Shown: positions 6,153 to 13,092 of the stretch, piece after piece
Numbering within the stretch: position 1 is the first letter of the stretch
Layout: each line of letters begins with the position of its first letter
Assembly: GCA_903952885.1 (NCBI GenBank)
Contig: CAJBHE010000308.1
Coordinates: 1-13,092 of the forward strand
Direction of reading: 5' to 3'
DNA from: an uncultured Burkholderiales bacterium
GTDB lineage: Bacteria; Pseudomonadota; Gammaproteobacteria; Burkholderiales; Burkholderiaceae_C
Length of the DNA: 13,092 nt
Notes under the pieces: generated by a model
Database searches by the model: none
Told to the model about the DNA's origin: nothing
What the model saw: only the letters and a program-made list of their open reading frames with translations
Position numbers and translations under genes: made by a program

Positions 6153-7901
6153 TTAGGCCAGAAAATGATTAGTAATAGGATAACGCCAATCCTTGCCGAA
6201 ACTGCGGTGCGTGACGCGAATCCCCACGGGCGATTGACGGCGCTTGTACTCGTTGATACGAATCAAGCGAGTCACCTTCTCCACATCGGCACGCGCAAAG
6301 CCTGCCGCAATGATGTCTTCAGAGCTTTGGTCGTTTTCCATGAAGCGAGAGACGATCTCGTCCAACACCTCATAGGGCGGCAGACTGTCTTGGTCAGTTT
6401 GGTCGGGGCGCAGCTCTGCACTGGGCGGGCGCGTGATGATGCGCTCCGGAATAGGCTGAACGCCTGTTCCATAAGGGTCATTGACATTGCGCCAACGCGC
6501 CAACTTGAACACCAAAGTTTTGGCCACGTCTTTGATGACGGCAAAGCCACCCGCCATGTCGCCATAAAGCGTGCAATAGCCTGTGGCCATTTCGCTCTTG
6601 TTGCCCGTGGTCAGCACGATGGAGCCAAACTTGTTGGACAAAGCCATCAGCAGCGTGCCACGAATGCGCGCTTGGATGTTTTCTTCGGTGGTGTCGAGCT
6701 GAGTGCCCTCAAAGTCGTCCTTGAGTGAGCCCAAAAAAGCCTCAAGCTCCGGCACGATGGACACCTCGTCGTAGCGAACCCCCATACGCTGGGCCATGTC
6801 ACGCGCATCCACCCAGCTGATCTCAGCGGTGTAAGGCGACGGCATCATGACTGTACGCACCCGATCTGCACCCAGGGCATCCACCGCAAGGGCCAGCACC
6901 AAGGCTGAATCAATGCCGCCTGATAAGCCCAGCAAGACCCCAGGAAAACCGTTTTTGCGGATGTAGTCACGCACGCCCAACACGAGGGCGTGCCAGAGGT
7001 CGGCTTCGAGCGAACCATCTTTGGCGACTTCGCCTGACAGATGCAAAGCGGCGCAAGATTGACTTGAAGCAAGCGCGGCCTGCTGACTGACAGCGCCTTG
7101 CTCCGTTGGAGCCTCGTGATCTCGCGTCACATACACCGCAAACGAAGCCACCTCAAAACTTGGCGCACGCGCGGCCAGGGCCCCATCAGCATTGATTGCG
7201 AAAGAGCGGCCTTCAAACACCACCTCGTCTTGACCGCCCACCAAATGCGCGTAAATCAAAGGCAAGCCCGTGGCTTGCACACGGGCACGCATCGCCTGCT
7301 CGCGCTCGTCACCCTTGCCCACATGGAATGGCGAAGCGTTGATCACGGCCAGCAGTTCTGCACCCGCCGCTTTGGCGTCTGCAGCAGGCGCATCAAACCA
7401 AGCATCTTCACAAATCAGGAGGCCGACTTTCGTGCCAGCCACGTCAAACACGCAAGGTTGCTCACCCGCCACGAAGTAGCGGCGCTCGTCAAACACTTGG
7501 TAGTTGGGTAGCTCGCGCTTGGCATACGCGGCAACCACTTGGCCTTCGCATACCACGCTGGCCATGTTGAAGCGGCGTTGCACCGACACCGAACGTGTGC
7601 GCTCGTCACCGCCCGATGGGTGGCCCACCACCAGATGCAAGCCCTTTAACCCGCTCAGAGCGGCGGACACCGTTTTCAGGGCATCATCACAGGCCTTGAT
7701 GAATGAGGGGCGAAGGAATAAATCTTCGGCGGCATAGCCGCACAGCGACAGCTCGGGCGTTAGCACTAAGCGGACGCCGTCTTGGTAAGCCGCGGCAGCG
7801 CAATCGATGATTTTCTGGGCGTTACCCGCCATGTCGCCCACCACGAAATTCAACTGAGCAACACAAATTTTGAGAGTCATGGCAGCAGGCACATCGTCCA
7901 A
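6153..7901 (-). CDS. nadE: Glutamine-dependent NAD+ synthetase
   Basis: Makes NAD+ from nicotinate adenine dinucleotide, ATP and glutamine-derived ammonia. The 582-residue frame fuses two domains. The nitrilase-like glutaminase domain (about 9-265) has the catalytic triad visible as E50 (LTPELSLCGY), K128 (AKRELPNY) and C164 (LLICEDAW). The synthetase domain (about 300-580) has the ATP pyrophosphatase loop LSGGIDSAL at 326-334 and TTGNKSEMATGYCTLYGD at 431-448. Usual family proteins start MTLKICVAQLNF, so M8 (ATG at 7880, giving 575 residues) is as likely as the ATG at 7901; neither has a clear Shine-Dalgarno. It is divergent from the COG3146-type gene by only 23 bp (or 44), and is upstream of glnB. 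PII control of this enzyme type has been reported in other Proteobacteria. Confidence 0.96.
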   Translation of the reverse strand: MDDVPAAMTLKICVAQLNFVVGDMAGNAQKIIDCAAAAYQDGVRLVLTPELSLCGYAAEDLFLRPSFIKACDDALKTVSAALSGLKGLHLVVGHPSGGDERTRSVSVQRRFNMASVVCEGQVVAAYAKRELPNYQVFDERRYFVAGEQPCVFDVAGTKVGLLICEDAWFDAPAADAKAAGAELLAVINASPFHVGKGDEREQAMRARVQATGLPLIYAHLVGGQDEVVFEGRSFAINADGALAARAPSFEVASFAVYVTRDHEAPTEQGAVSQQAALASSQSCAALHLSGEVAKDGSLEADLWHALVLGVRDYIRKNGFPGVLLGLSGGIDSALVLALAVDALGADRVRTVMMPSPYTAEISWVDARDMAQRMGVRYDEVSIVPELEAFLGSLKDDFEGTQLDTTEENIQARIRGTLLMALSNKFGSIVLTTGNKSEMATGYCTLYGDMAGGFAVIKDVAKTLVFKLARWRNVNDPYGTGVQPIPERIITRPPSAELRPDQTDQDSLPPYEVLDEIVSRFMENDQSSEDIIAAGFARADVEKVTRLIRINEYKRRQSPVGIRVTHRSFGKDWRYPITNHFLA

Positions 7902-7924
7902 AGTAAAACAGGTCTAGCAAGAAA

Positions 7925-9100
7925 ATGGATTATGTCATTCGCATTCACACGAGCCCGCTCGATATCCCCGCTGAAGCGTGGGATGCTTTATTGGCCCAGC
8001 AAGACGCGCCCTCTCCCTTCATGCAGCATGCCTATTTGGCCGCCTTGCACAATAGCCGCAGCGCAACGGGCGACACGGGCTGGACACCGCAGTTTGTGTC
8101 AATCTGGCAGGGTGAGACCTTGGCAGCCGCTAGTGCGCTTTACATCAAAGACCATTCCTATGGCGAATACGTGTTTGACTGGGCCTGGGCCAACGCTTAT
8201 GGAAACCATGGCCTGAACTACTTCCCCAAAGCGACTTGCGCCGTGCCCTTTACGCCTGTGCCTGGCTCGCGCTTGTTGGCCATCGACGCAACAGCTCGCC
8301 AAGCCCTGCTTCAAGCCATGGTGGATGTGGCCAAGCAGTTCCACCTCTCCTCCCTGCACCTGTTATTCACCAGCCCCAACGACCGCGCCGCCTGCGAAGC
8401 ACTGGGCCTGATGCAGCGGCAAACCGTGCAATTCCATTGGCACAACACCAGCCCGCAAGGTCAACGCTTTGAGAACTTCGATGCATTCCTAGCCAGCCTC
8501 TCGCAAGAAAAGCGCAAAAAAATCAAACAAGAACGTCGCCGTGTGGCCGATGCAGGCGTGACTTTTCGCACTTCGGTGGGTACGGACATCAGCAGCGAAG
8601 ACTGGGGGTTTTTCTACCAGTGCTACGAACGCACTTACCTCGAACACGGCAATGCGCCCTACCTCAGCCCTGCCTTCTTTGAACACATGCAACACGACAT
8701 GCCCCACAACTGGGTGCTGTTTTTGGCGGAGCGCGAAAGTCAGCCCATCGCCAGCAGTTTGGTGGCTGTACAAGGGCTGGGCAATTCCAATGCCGTGGCT
8801 TATGGCCGTTATTGGGGCGCTTTAGAACGCGTGGACTGCCTGCACTTTGAAGCCTGCTACTACCAACCTCTGAACTGGTGCATTGCCAACGGCGTGCAAC
8901 GCTTTGAAGGCGGTGCGCAAGGCGAACACAAAATGGCCCGCGCCCTGATGCCCGTGGTCACCTACAGCGCGCATTGGTTGGCCCACCCTGCGTTTGCCGA
9001 TGCCGTGGAACGGTTTTTAGAGCGGGAATCAGCGGGTGTCGACAATTACCTCGACCACTTGGCGGAGCGCAGTCCCCTCAAACGCCAAGAGCCGCAATAA
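7925..9100 (+). CDS. FemAB-like / GNAT-fold N-acyltransferase (COG3146 type)
   Basis: A 391-residue cytoplasmic protein resembling the family annotated as GNAT N-acetyltransferase or peptidoglycan-biosynthesis-like (COG3146, FemAB-like). Visible landmarks are SPFMQHAYLAAL at 30-41, the basic segment LSQEKRKKIKQERRR at 192-206, the second-half core YGRYWGALERVDCLHFEACY at 293-312, and RFEGGAQGEHKMARAL at 326-341. No signal peptide or membrane span is seen. Its acceptor is unknown; the FemAB link suggests transfer of an acyl or aminoacyl group, but enzyme activity is inferred. It stands alone on the plus strand, divergent from nadE and convergent with ppa. The start has only a weak ribosome site (GCAAGAAAATG). 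The name is less certain than the reality of the gene. Confidence 0.85.
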   Translation: MDYVIRIHTSPLDIPAEAWDALLAQQDAPSPFMQHAYLAALHNSRSATGDTGWTPQFVSIWQGETLAAASALYIKDHSYGEYVFDWAWANAYGNHGLNYFPKATCAVPFTPVPGSRLLAIDATARQALLQAMVDVAKQFHLSSLHLLFTSPNDRAACEALGLMQRQTVQFHWHNTSPQGQRFENFDAFLASLSQEKRKKIKQERRRVADAGVTFRTSVGTDISSEDWGFFYQCYERTYLEHGNAPYLSPAFFEHMQHDMPHNWVLFLAERESQPIASSLVAVQGLGNSNAVAYGRYWGALERVDCLHFEACYYQPLNWCIANGVQRFEGGAQGEHKMARALMPVVTYSAHWLAHPAFADAVERFLERESAGVDNYLDHLAERSPLKRQEPQ

Positions 9101-9124
9101 AACGCACAAAAAACCACAGAAACA

Positions 9125-9148
9125 AAAAAGCCCGCAAAAGGCGGGCTT
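9125..9148 (-). terminator. Intrinsic terminator of ppa
   Basis: On the minus strand AAGCCCGC, loop CTTTT and GCGGGCTT form an 8-bp stem followed by TTTTTT-rich sequence, about 20 nt after the ppa stop. On the plus strand the stem is followed by GCGTTG with no U-run. It therefore serves ppa and probably not the converging COG3146-type gene. Confidence 0.85.
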
Positions 9149-9168
9149 GCGTTGAAAACAACCAGAAA

Positions 9169-9696
9169 TTATTTCTTGTAGTTGGCAATGCCGTCCACGA
9201 TTTCCTTGTGGGCAGACTCAATGCCTTCCCAGCCCTTGACCTTGACCCACTTGCCTTTTTCGAGGTCTTTGTAGTGCTCAAAGAAGTGGGCGATTTGTTG
9301 CAACTGCAACTCATGGATGTCGGCCAATGATTTGATGTGGCTGTAACGAGCCAATATTTTCTCAGTGGGCACGGCCAACACTTTGCCGTCCATGCCGCCC
9401 TCGTCTTCCATCATCAAGATGCCCAACGCACGGCAAGGCACCACCACGCCGGGTGGCAATGGGAAAGGTGTCATCACCAACACATCCACAGGGTCACCGT
9501 CGCCAGCGATGGTTTGTGGCACATAGCCGTAGTTGGTGGGGTAATGCATGGCCGTACCCATGAAACGGTCCACAAACAGGGCGCCAGACTCTTTGTCGAC
9601 TTCGTACTTCACAGGGTCTGAGTTCATCGGGATTTCGATGATCACGTTGAAGGCTTCAGGAACTTTGTTACCGGGGGTGACTAGATTAAGGGACAT
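9169..9696 (-). CDS. ppa: Inorganic pyrophosphatase (family I)
   Basis: Soluble Mg-dependent enzyme that hydrolyses pyrophosphate to phosphate, driving biosynthetic reactions forward. At 175 residues it matches bacterial family I. The signature DGDPVDV lies at 66-72 with the metal-binding aspartates D66, D68 and D71. IIEIPMNSDPVKYEVDK at 19-35 supplies E21 and K30, and HYPTNYGYVPQT at 51-62 is also typical. The start at 9696 gives the normal N-terminus MSLNLVTPG, although its Shine-Dalgarno is poor (AACAACACCCC before ATG). It is a single gene with its own downstream terminator, divergent from moaA across 143 bp. Confidence 0.97.
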   Translation of the reverse strand: MSLNLVTPGNKVPEAFNVIIEIPMNSDPVKYEVDKESGALFVDRFMGTAMHYPTNYGYVPQTIAGDGDPVDVLVMTPFPLPPGVVVPCRALGILMMEDEGGMDGKVLAVPTEKILARYSHIKSLADIHELQLQQIAHFFEHYKDLEKGKWVKVKGWEGIESAHKEIVDGIANYKK

Positions 9697-9737
9697 GGGG
9701 TGTTGTTATAAAAGTTAAAGAAGAAACACTGATTATT

Positions 9738-9763
9738 AGCCCCGATTTTACTTTCATGGGGCT
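9738..9763. repeat. Inverted repeat in the ppa-moaA intergenic region
   Basis: AGCCCC at 9738-9743 is complementary to GGGGCT at 9758-9763 across 14 nt. It sits in the 143-bp divergent region between ppa and moaA, where promoters for both genes should lie. No U-run follows in either direction, so it is not an intrinsic terminator. It may be an operator or chance. I could not place a convincing -35/-10 pair for either gene, and no Moco-riboswitch-like structure is evident. Confidence 0.3.
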
Positions 9764-9839
9764 TGCGTCTGGACGTGTCCTTTGAAACTCTTTGCTTCAA
9801 GGCTCAGGGGATTGGCCACTCAGGCAAAATCACACCCCT

Positions 9840-11015
9840 ATGTCTGAACGCGTGATCCCCCTTGTCGACCAACGGCTGCTGGCTCTGCCTGCCAGGTTGC
9901 CTGCCCACCCCATCAGTGCCACGGGGCTGCTCAGCGACAGCTTGGGTCGCCCGCTGCACGACCTGCGCATCAGCGTGACCGACCGTTGCAACTTTCGCTG
10001 TAACTACTGCATGCCCAAAGAGGTATTCAACAAAGATTACGCCTACCTGCCGCACGGCGAATTGCTGAACTTTGAAGAAATCACCCGCCTCGCCAAAGTG
10101 TTTGTGGCCCATGGCGTGCGCAAAATTCGCCTCACCGGCGGTGAGCCGCTGCTGCGCAAAAACCTTGAAATCTTGGTGGCCCAACTCGCGAACATCCAAA
10201 CGCCAGATGGCACGCCCCTAGACCTCACCCTGACAACAAACGGTTCGTTGTTGGCCCGCAAAGCCAAGTCACTCAAAGACGCAGGCCTGAACCGCGTGAC
10301 GGTCAGCTTAGACGGTCTGGATGATGCTGTGTTCCGTGCCATGAACGATGTGGACTTTCCCGTCTCCAATGTGCTGGACGGCATCGCCGCCGCCAAAGAC
10401 GCGGGCTTGGGGTCAGACGCCAATGGCCTTTTCCCTGGCCTCAAAGTCAACATGGTGGTCAAGCGTCGCACCAACGTCGACCAAATCCTACCCATGGCCC
10501 GCCACTTCCGTGGCAGCGGCATCACCCTGCGCTTCATCGAATACATGGACGTGGGCGCAACCAACGGCTGGTGCATGGACGACGTGCTGCCCTCCGCAGA
10601 AGTCATCCAACACATTCAAGAGGAATTTCCTCTCGTATCGCTCAATGCCAGCTCACCTGGCGAAACCGCCCAACGGTGGGGTTATGCCAACGCCGCTGGC
10701 AGCTTTGACCCCAGTTTGGGCGAAGTCGGCGTCATCAGCAGCGTGACCCAAGCCTTTTGCCGCGACTGCAACCGCGCCCGTCTCTCCACCGAAGGCAAGC
10801 TCTACCTCTGCTTGTTTGCCACACAAGGCTACGATTTGCGCAGCCTCATGCGTGGGGCACAAGCCACCGATAACGAACTTGCATCGGCCATTGGTCACAT
10901 TTGGCAAGGTCGCGATGACCGTTACTCTGAACTGCGTGCCTTCCTACCTGCTGACAGCGCGCTGAACAGTTCATCGACTTTACGCCGCGTCGAGATGAGC
11001 TATATAGGCGGCTAA
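9840..11015 (+). CDS. moaA: GTP 3',8-cyclase (molybdenum cofactor step 1)
   Basis: Radical SAM enzyme that converts GTP to 3',8-cyclo-7,8-dihydro-GTP, the first step of molybdopterin synthesis, with MoaC. Counted from ATG 9840 it has 391 residues. The radical SAM cluster motif is C50, C54 and C57 (DRCNFRCNYCMPKE), followed by LTGGEPLLR at 98-106. The second 4Fe-4S cluster ligands are C307, C310 and C324 (FCRDCNRARLS...LYLCLF). The chain ends in the conserved Gly-Gly tail needed for activity. The frame is open to a TTG at 9792, but ATG 9840 is preferred. The roughly 35 residues before the SAM core are longer than in E. coli MoaA. The Shine-Dalgarno is weak. mobA follows after 32 nt. Confidence 0.96.
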   Translation: MSERVIPLVDQRLLALPARLPAHPISATGLLSDSLGRPLHDLRISVTDRCNFRCNYCMPKEVFNKDYAYLPHGELLNFEEITRLAKVFVAHGVRKIRLTGGEPLLRKNLEILVAQLANIQTPDGTPLDLTLTTNGSLLARKAKSLKDAGLNRVTVSLDGLDDAVFRAMNDVDFPVSNVLDGIAAAKDAGLGSDANGLFPGLKVNMVVKRRTNVDQILPMARHFRGSGITLRFIEYMDVGATNGWCMDDVLPSAEVIQHIQEEFPLVSLNASSPGETAQRWGYANAAGSFDPSLGEVGVISSVTQAFCRDCNRARLSTEGKLYLCLFATQGYDLRSLMRGAQATDNELASAIGHIWQGRDDRYSELRAFLPADSALNSSSTLRRVEMSYIGG

Positions 11016-11047
11016 GCCCCAAACCCCTTCCTCAAAACCCAACTTAC

Positions 11048-11686
11048 ATGACACACACCATCTCACCTCAAGACATCACCGGCCTCATCTTGGCGGGTGG
11101 CCGCGGCAGCCGGATGGGAGGGGTAGACAAAGGCTTGCAAAACTTCAACGGCATCCCGCTCGCCTTGAACACCCTGATGCGGCTTGGCCCCCAAGTTGAA
11201 AGCGTGATGGTCAACGCCAACCGCAACCTGTCGGCCTACGAGTCATTTGGCTCATCGGTATGGCCTGATGCCTCGGCCGACTTTGCGGGTCCCTTGTCTG
11301 GTTTTTTGGTGGGCTTAGAGCGTGCCGAAACTCCCTATCTGCTGACCGTGCCCTGCGATACACCGCGCTTGCCCCTCGACTTAGCTGAGCGCCTTGCCCA
11401 AGCTTTGGTGAGCGAAGACGCTGACATCGCCATGGCAGCCGCACCTGAAACCGATGAATATGGTCAAACCCAGCTTCGCGCGCAACCCGTCTTTTGCTTG
11501 ATGAAGATTGAATTGTCCGAAAGCTTGGTCAAGTTCATGCACACCGGTGGCCGCAAGATTGACGCATGGACCGCGCAACACAAAACAGTTGAAGTGCCGT
11601 TTGACGCGCCCAGCGACGACCCGCTGGCCTTTGCCAACGTGAACACCTTGAACGAACTGCAAGCCCTCGAAAACGCTGCACCATGA
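11048..11686 (+). CDS. mobA: Molybdenum cofactor guanylyltransferase
   Basis: Transfers GMP from GTP to molybdenum cofactor, giving the guanine dinucleotide form used by DMSO-reductase-family enzymes. At 212 residues it has family length. The nucleotidyltransferase motif LILAGGRGSRMGGVDKGL is at 13-30, with Lys28 in the GTP-binding position. WPDASADFAGPLSGFLVGLE follows at 72-91, and the metal-binding aspartate lies in VPCDTPRLP (D104). FANVNTLNEL near the C-terminus is also typical. No clear Shine-Dalgarno is visible. Its stop overlaps the moeA start by ATGA, so the pair is probably translationally coupled. MocA (cytidylyl) enzymes are related, but GGVDKGL favours MobA. Confidence 0.94.
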   Translation: MTHTISPQDITGLILAGGRGSRMGGVDKGLQNFNGIPLALNTLMRLGPQVESVMVNANRNLSAYESFGSSVWPDASADFAGPLSGFLVGLERAETPYLLTVPCDTPRLPLDLAERLAQALVSEDADIAMAAAPETDEYGQTQLRAQPVFCLMKIELSESLVKFMHTGGRKIDAWTAQHKTVEVPFDAPSDDPLAFANVNTLNELQALENAAP

Positions 11687-12966
11687 AAAGCATTGACGAC
11701 ATCGCCGCAGCCCTGCAAGGCTATGACCCACAAGCTTTGAGCGTCGATCAAGTCAACGCGTTTTTGCGCGAACTTGTACAGCCCGTGTCTGCCGACGATT
11801 CACAAGATGTGTTTTTATTTGATGCCTTGGGCCGCGTATTGGCTCAAGACGTAGTCTCGCCCATCAGCGTGCCTGCCCACAACAACTCGGCCATGGATGG
11901 CTTTGCATTTGATGCGGCGCAATTGCAAGCTGACCAACCCCTCCGCCTGCGCGTAGTTGGCACTGCACTGGCCGGCAAAGCGTGGCAGGGAAAAGTCAAT
12001 GCGGGCGAATGTCTGAAGATCATGACGGGCGCTATCTTGCCCGACGAGTTAGACACAATCGCTCCACAAGAATTTTGCCAAGTCGACAGCGCACACAATG
12101 TGACCACCGTCACCATCCCCCCCAATATTCTTAAAGCCGGTGACAACCGCCGCTTGATGGGCGAAGACTTGATGCAAGGTGAGCCTGCACTTAAAGCGGG
12201 CCAACACCTCACGCCTGCTGCACTGGGACTCGTCGCCAGCCTTGGTCTGCCCGATGTGCGCGTGCACCGCCGCTTACGCGTAGCCTATTTCTCTACCGGC
12301 GACGAAGTGCTCAGCTTGGGCGATGCGCCCCGCGAAGGCGCGGTGTATGACAGTAACCGTTACACCGTCTTTGGCCTGCTCACCCGGATGGGCTGCGAGC
12401 TGATCGACATGGGTGTCGTGCGTGACGAGCCCAATCTCTTAGAAGCCGCGTTTGCCAAAGTGGCACTTGAGGCAGACGCCATCATCACCAGCGGTGGTGT
12501 AAGCGTGGGCGAAGCAGACTTCACCAAAGCCATGATGAAAAAACAGGGCGACGTAGCGTTTTGGAAAATTGCCATGCGCCCTGGCCGCCCGATGGCCGTG
12601 GGTCGCATAGGTAAGTCCGTGTTGTTTGGCTTGCCTGGCAACCCCGTGGCCGTGATGGTGACCTTCCTCGCCTTTGTGCGCCCTGCCCTCTTGCGCATGA
12701 TGGGTAGCACAGCCAAGCCAGCGCCGTTGTTGCGCGCAAAAAGCTTAGAGCCCCTGCGCAAGAAAGCAGGTCGCACTGAATACCAACGAGGCTTTGTCAG
12801 CACTTCGCCTAACGGCACACTGCAAGTTCGCACCACCGGCAACCAAGGCTCAGGCGTACTGAGCTCGATGGTGCAAGGCAATGGACTCATCGTGTTGCAC
12901 CACGGGCAAGGCAATGTCGCGGTGGGCGACGAGGTAGATGTGATGATGTTTGACGGAGCCATCTAG
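11683..12966 (+). CDS. moeA: Molybdopterin molybdenumtransferase
   Basis: Inserts molybdate into adenylylated molybdopterin to form active cofactor. The 427 residues are close to the usual 400-420. In order: VPAHNNSAMDGFAFD at 63-77, the beta-rich domain about 80-170, STGDEVL at 204-210, YDSNRY at 222-227, the MoCF-like domain with ITSGGVSVGEADF at 268-280 containing the conserved catalytic-site Asp279, AMRPGRPMAVG at 297-307 and GLPGNPVAVMV at 316-326, and the C-terminal domain IV to 427. Its start overlaps the mobA stop (ATGA). It is the last gene of moaA-mobA-moeA, and the stop codon lies in a small hairpin. Confidence 0.96.
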   Translation: MKSIDDIAAALQGYDPQALSVDQVNAFLRELVQPVSADDSQDVFLFDALGRVLAQDVVSPISVPAHNNSAMDGFAFDAAQLQADQPLRLRVVGTALAGKAWQGKVNAGECLKIMTGAILPDELDTIAPQEFCQVDSAHNVTTVTIPPNILKAGDNRRLMGEDLMQGEPALKAGQHLTPAALGLVASLGLPDVRVHRRLRVAYFSTGDEVLSLGDAPREGAVYDSNRYTVFGLLTRMGCELIDMGVVRDEPNLLEAAFAKVALEADAIITSGGVSVGEADFTKAMMKKQGDVAFWKIAMRPGRPMAVGRIGKSVLFGLPGNPVAVMVTFLAFVRPALLRMMGSTAKPAPLLRAKSLEPLRKKAGRTEYQRGFVSTSPNGTLQVRTTGNQGSGVLSSMVQGNGLIVLHHGQGNVAVGDEVDVMMFDGAI

Positions 12967-12974
12967 GCTCCGTC
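12952..12974. terminator. Hairpin spanning the moeA stop codon
   Basis: A perfect 9-bp stem pairs GACGGAGCC (12952-12960) with GGCTCCGTC (12966-12974) around loop ATCTA. The moeA TAG (12964-12966) lies in the loop and the first stem base. It sits between the converging ends of moeA and the RND transporter gene (12 nt apart from its stop). No U-run follows on either strand, so it would be an atypical terminator or an RNA 3'-end stabiliser. Confidence 0.4.
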
Positions 12975-12985
12975 TGCCTTGTGCA

Positions 12986-13092
12986 TTAAGGCATCATCTC
13001 CGCAGGGATTTCCATTGGGCCTTTGCCGCTGTACTTTTCAAGGTAGATGTAAATCACAGGCGTGATGTAGAGCGTGATCACTTGCGAGAATG
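12986..13092 (-). CDS. RND-type efflux transporter, C-terminal end (cut by window edge)
   Basis: Only the last 34 codons and the stop are visible. The peptide contains FSQVITLYITPVIYIYLEK, like the last transmembrane helix of inner-membrane RND multidrug pumps of the MdtB/MdtC/AcrB family, which often end in SQxLTLxTTPVIYLYLD. A short hydrophilic tail GKGPMEIPAEMMP follows. These proton-driven pumps export drugs or metals with a periplasmic adaptor and an outer-membrane channel. The fragment is too short to name the subfamily. It converges with moeA, leaving 19 nt between stop codons. Confidence 0.75.
   Translation of the reverse strand, partial: FSQVITLYITPVIYIYLEKYSGKGPMEIPAEMMP

Noticed and set aside
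6165..6728. 187-codon plus-strand ORF opposite nadE
   Set aside because: Antisense to the conserved synthetase domain of nadE, with no family resemblance. It is a shadow frame.
9125..9148. Terminator for the plus-strand COG3146-type gene
   Set aside because: The stem is present, but the plus strand lacks a U-run after it, so only the minus-strand function for ppa is supported.
9792..9839. TTG start for moaA
   Set aside because: It would add 16 residues (LQGSGDWPLRQNHTP and similar) with no sign of conservation and no Shine-Dalgarno. ATG 9840 is more plausible.
9697..9839. Moco riboswitch upstream of moaA
   Set aside because: Only a short AGCCCC/GGGGCT repeat is seen. The multi-helix conserved structure of that riboswitch is not evident in the 143 nt available.
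12360..12962. 200-codon minus-strand ORF opposite moeA
   Set aside because: Antisense to moeA, Ser/Thr/Pro-rich, and no domain. It is a shadow frame, as are those at 11381-11751 and 10043-10615.
1..13092. Mobile element, prophage, CRISPR or horizontally acquired island
   Set aside because: No transposase, integrase, terminal inverted repeats, direct repeat array or tRNA is visible, and gene content and codon style appear uniform housekeeping throughout.

Overview
The window looks like ordinary chromosome from a betaproteobacterium of the order Burkholderiales, most likely family Comamonadaceae (Limnohabitans, Rhodoferax or similar). This placement is inferred from recalled protein resemblance and gene order, notably a sigma factor-DUF3619-DUF3106-RDD-LOG series and a nadE-glnB pair, together with moderate GC. 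I see no phage, insertion sequence, CRISPR array, tRNA or rRNA. Genes are tightly packed, several overlap by ATGA, and nearly every base is explained.

Layout. (1) 1-2671, minus strand: ilvB-ilvN-ilvC (ilvC cut by the window edge), the common steps of branched-chain amino acid synthesis. Its roughly 160-nt leader holds a 32-codon upstream ORF whose stop codon overlaps the ilvB Shine-Dalgarno. (2) 2672-2932: divergent promoter region with one extended -10 candidate facing each way. (3) 2933-5699, plus strand: a five-gene run of ECF-like sigma factor, DUF3619 single-span membrane protein, exported DUF3106 protein, RDD membrane protein and LOG-family hydrolase. It ends in a perfect bidirectional terminator. 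(4) 5778-7901, minus strand: nadE followed by glnB (PII). (5) 7925-9100, plus: a FemAB-like/GNAT protein (COG3146 type), divergent from nadE. (6) 9169-9696, minus: inorganic pyrophosphatase with its own terminator. (7) 9840-12966, plus: moaA-mobA-moeA for molybdenum cofactor. (8) 12986-13092, minus: the last 34 codons of an RND-type efflux transporter.

How the genes work together. IlvB and IlvN form acetohydroxyacid synthase, whose product IlvC reduces. NadE makes NAD+ using glutamine, and PII senses nitrogen and energy status, so that pair links NAD synthesis to nitrogen supply. MoaA starts molybdopterin synthesis, MoeA inserts molybdate and MobA adds the nucleotide. The least understood part is the sigma-factor operon. 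Its second gene overlaps the sigma gene and encodes a small protein with a cytoplasmic N-terminus, one membrane span and a conserved-looking tail, as expected of an anti-sigma factor. Its third gene encodes an exported helical protein that could be a sensor. That makes it the best candidate here for an undescribed regulatory system, but the function is inferred from layout only.
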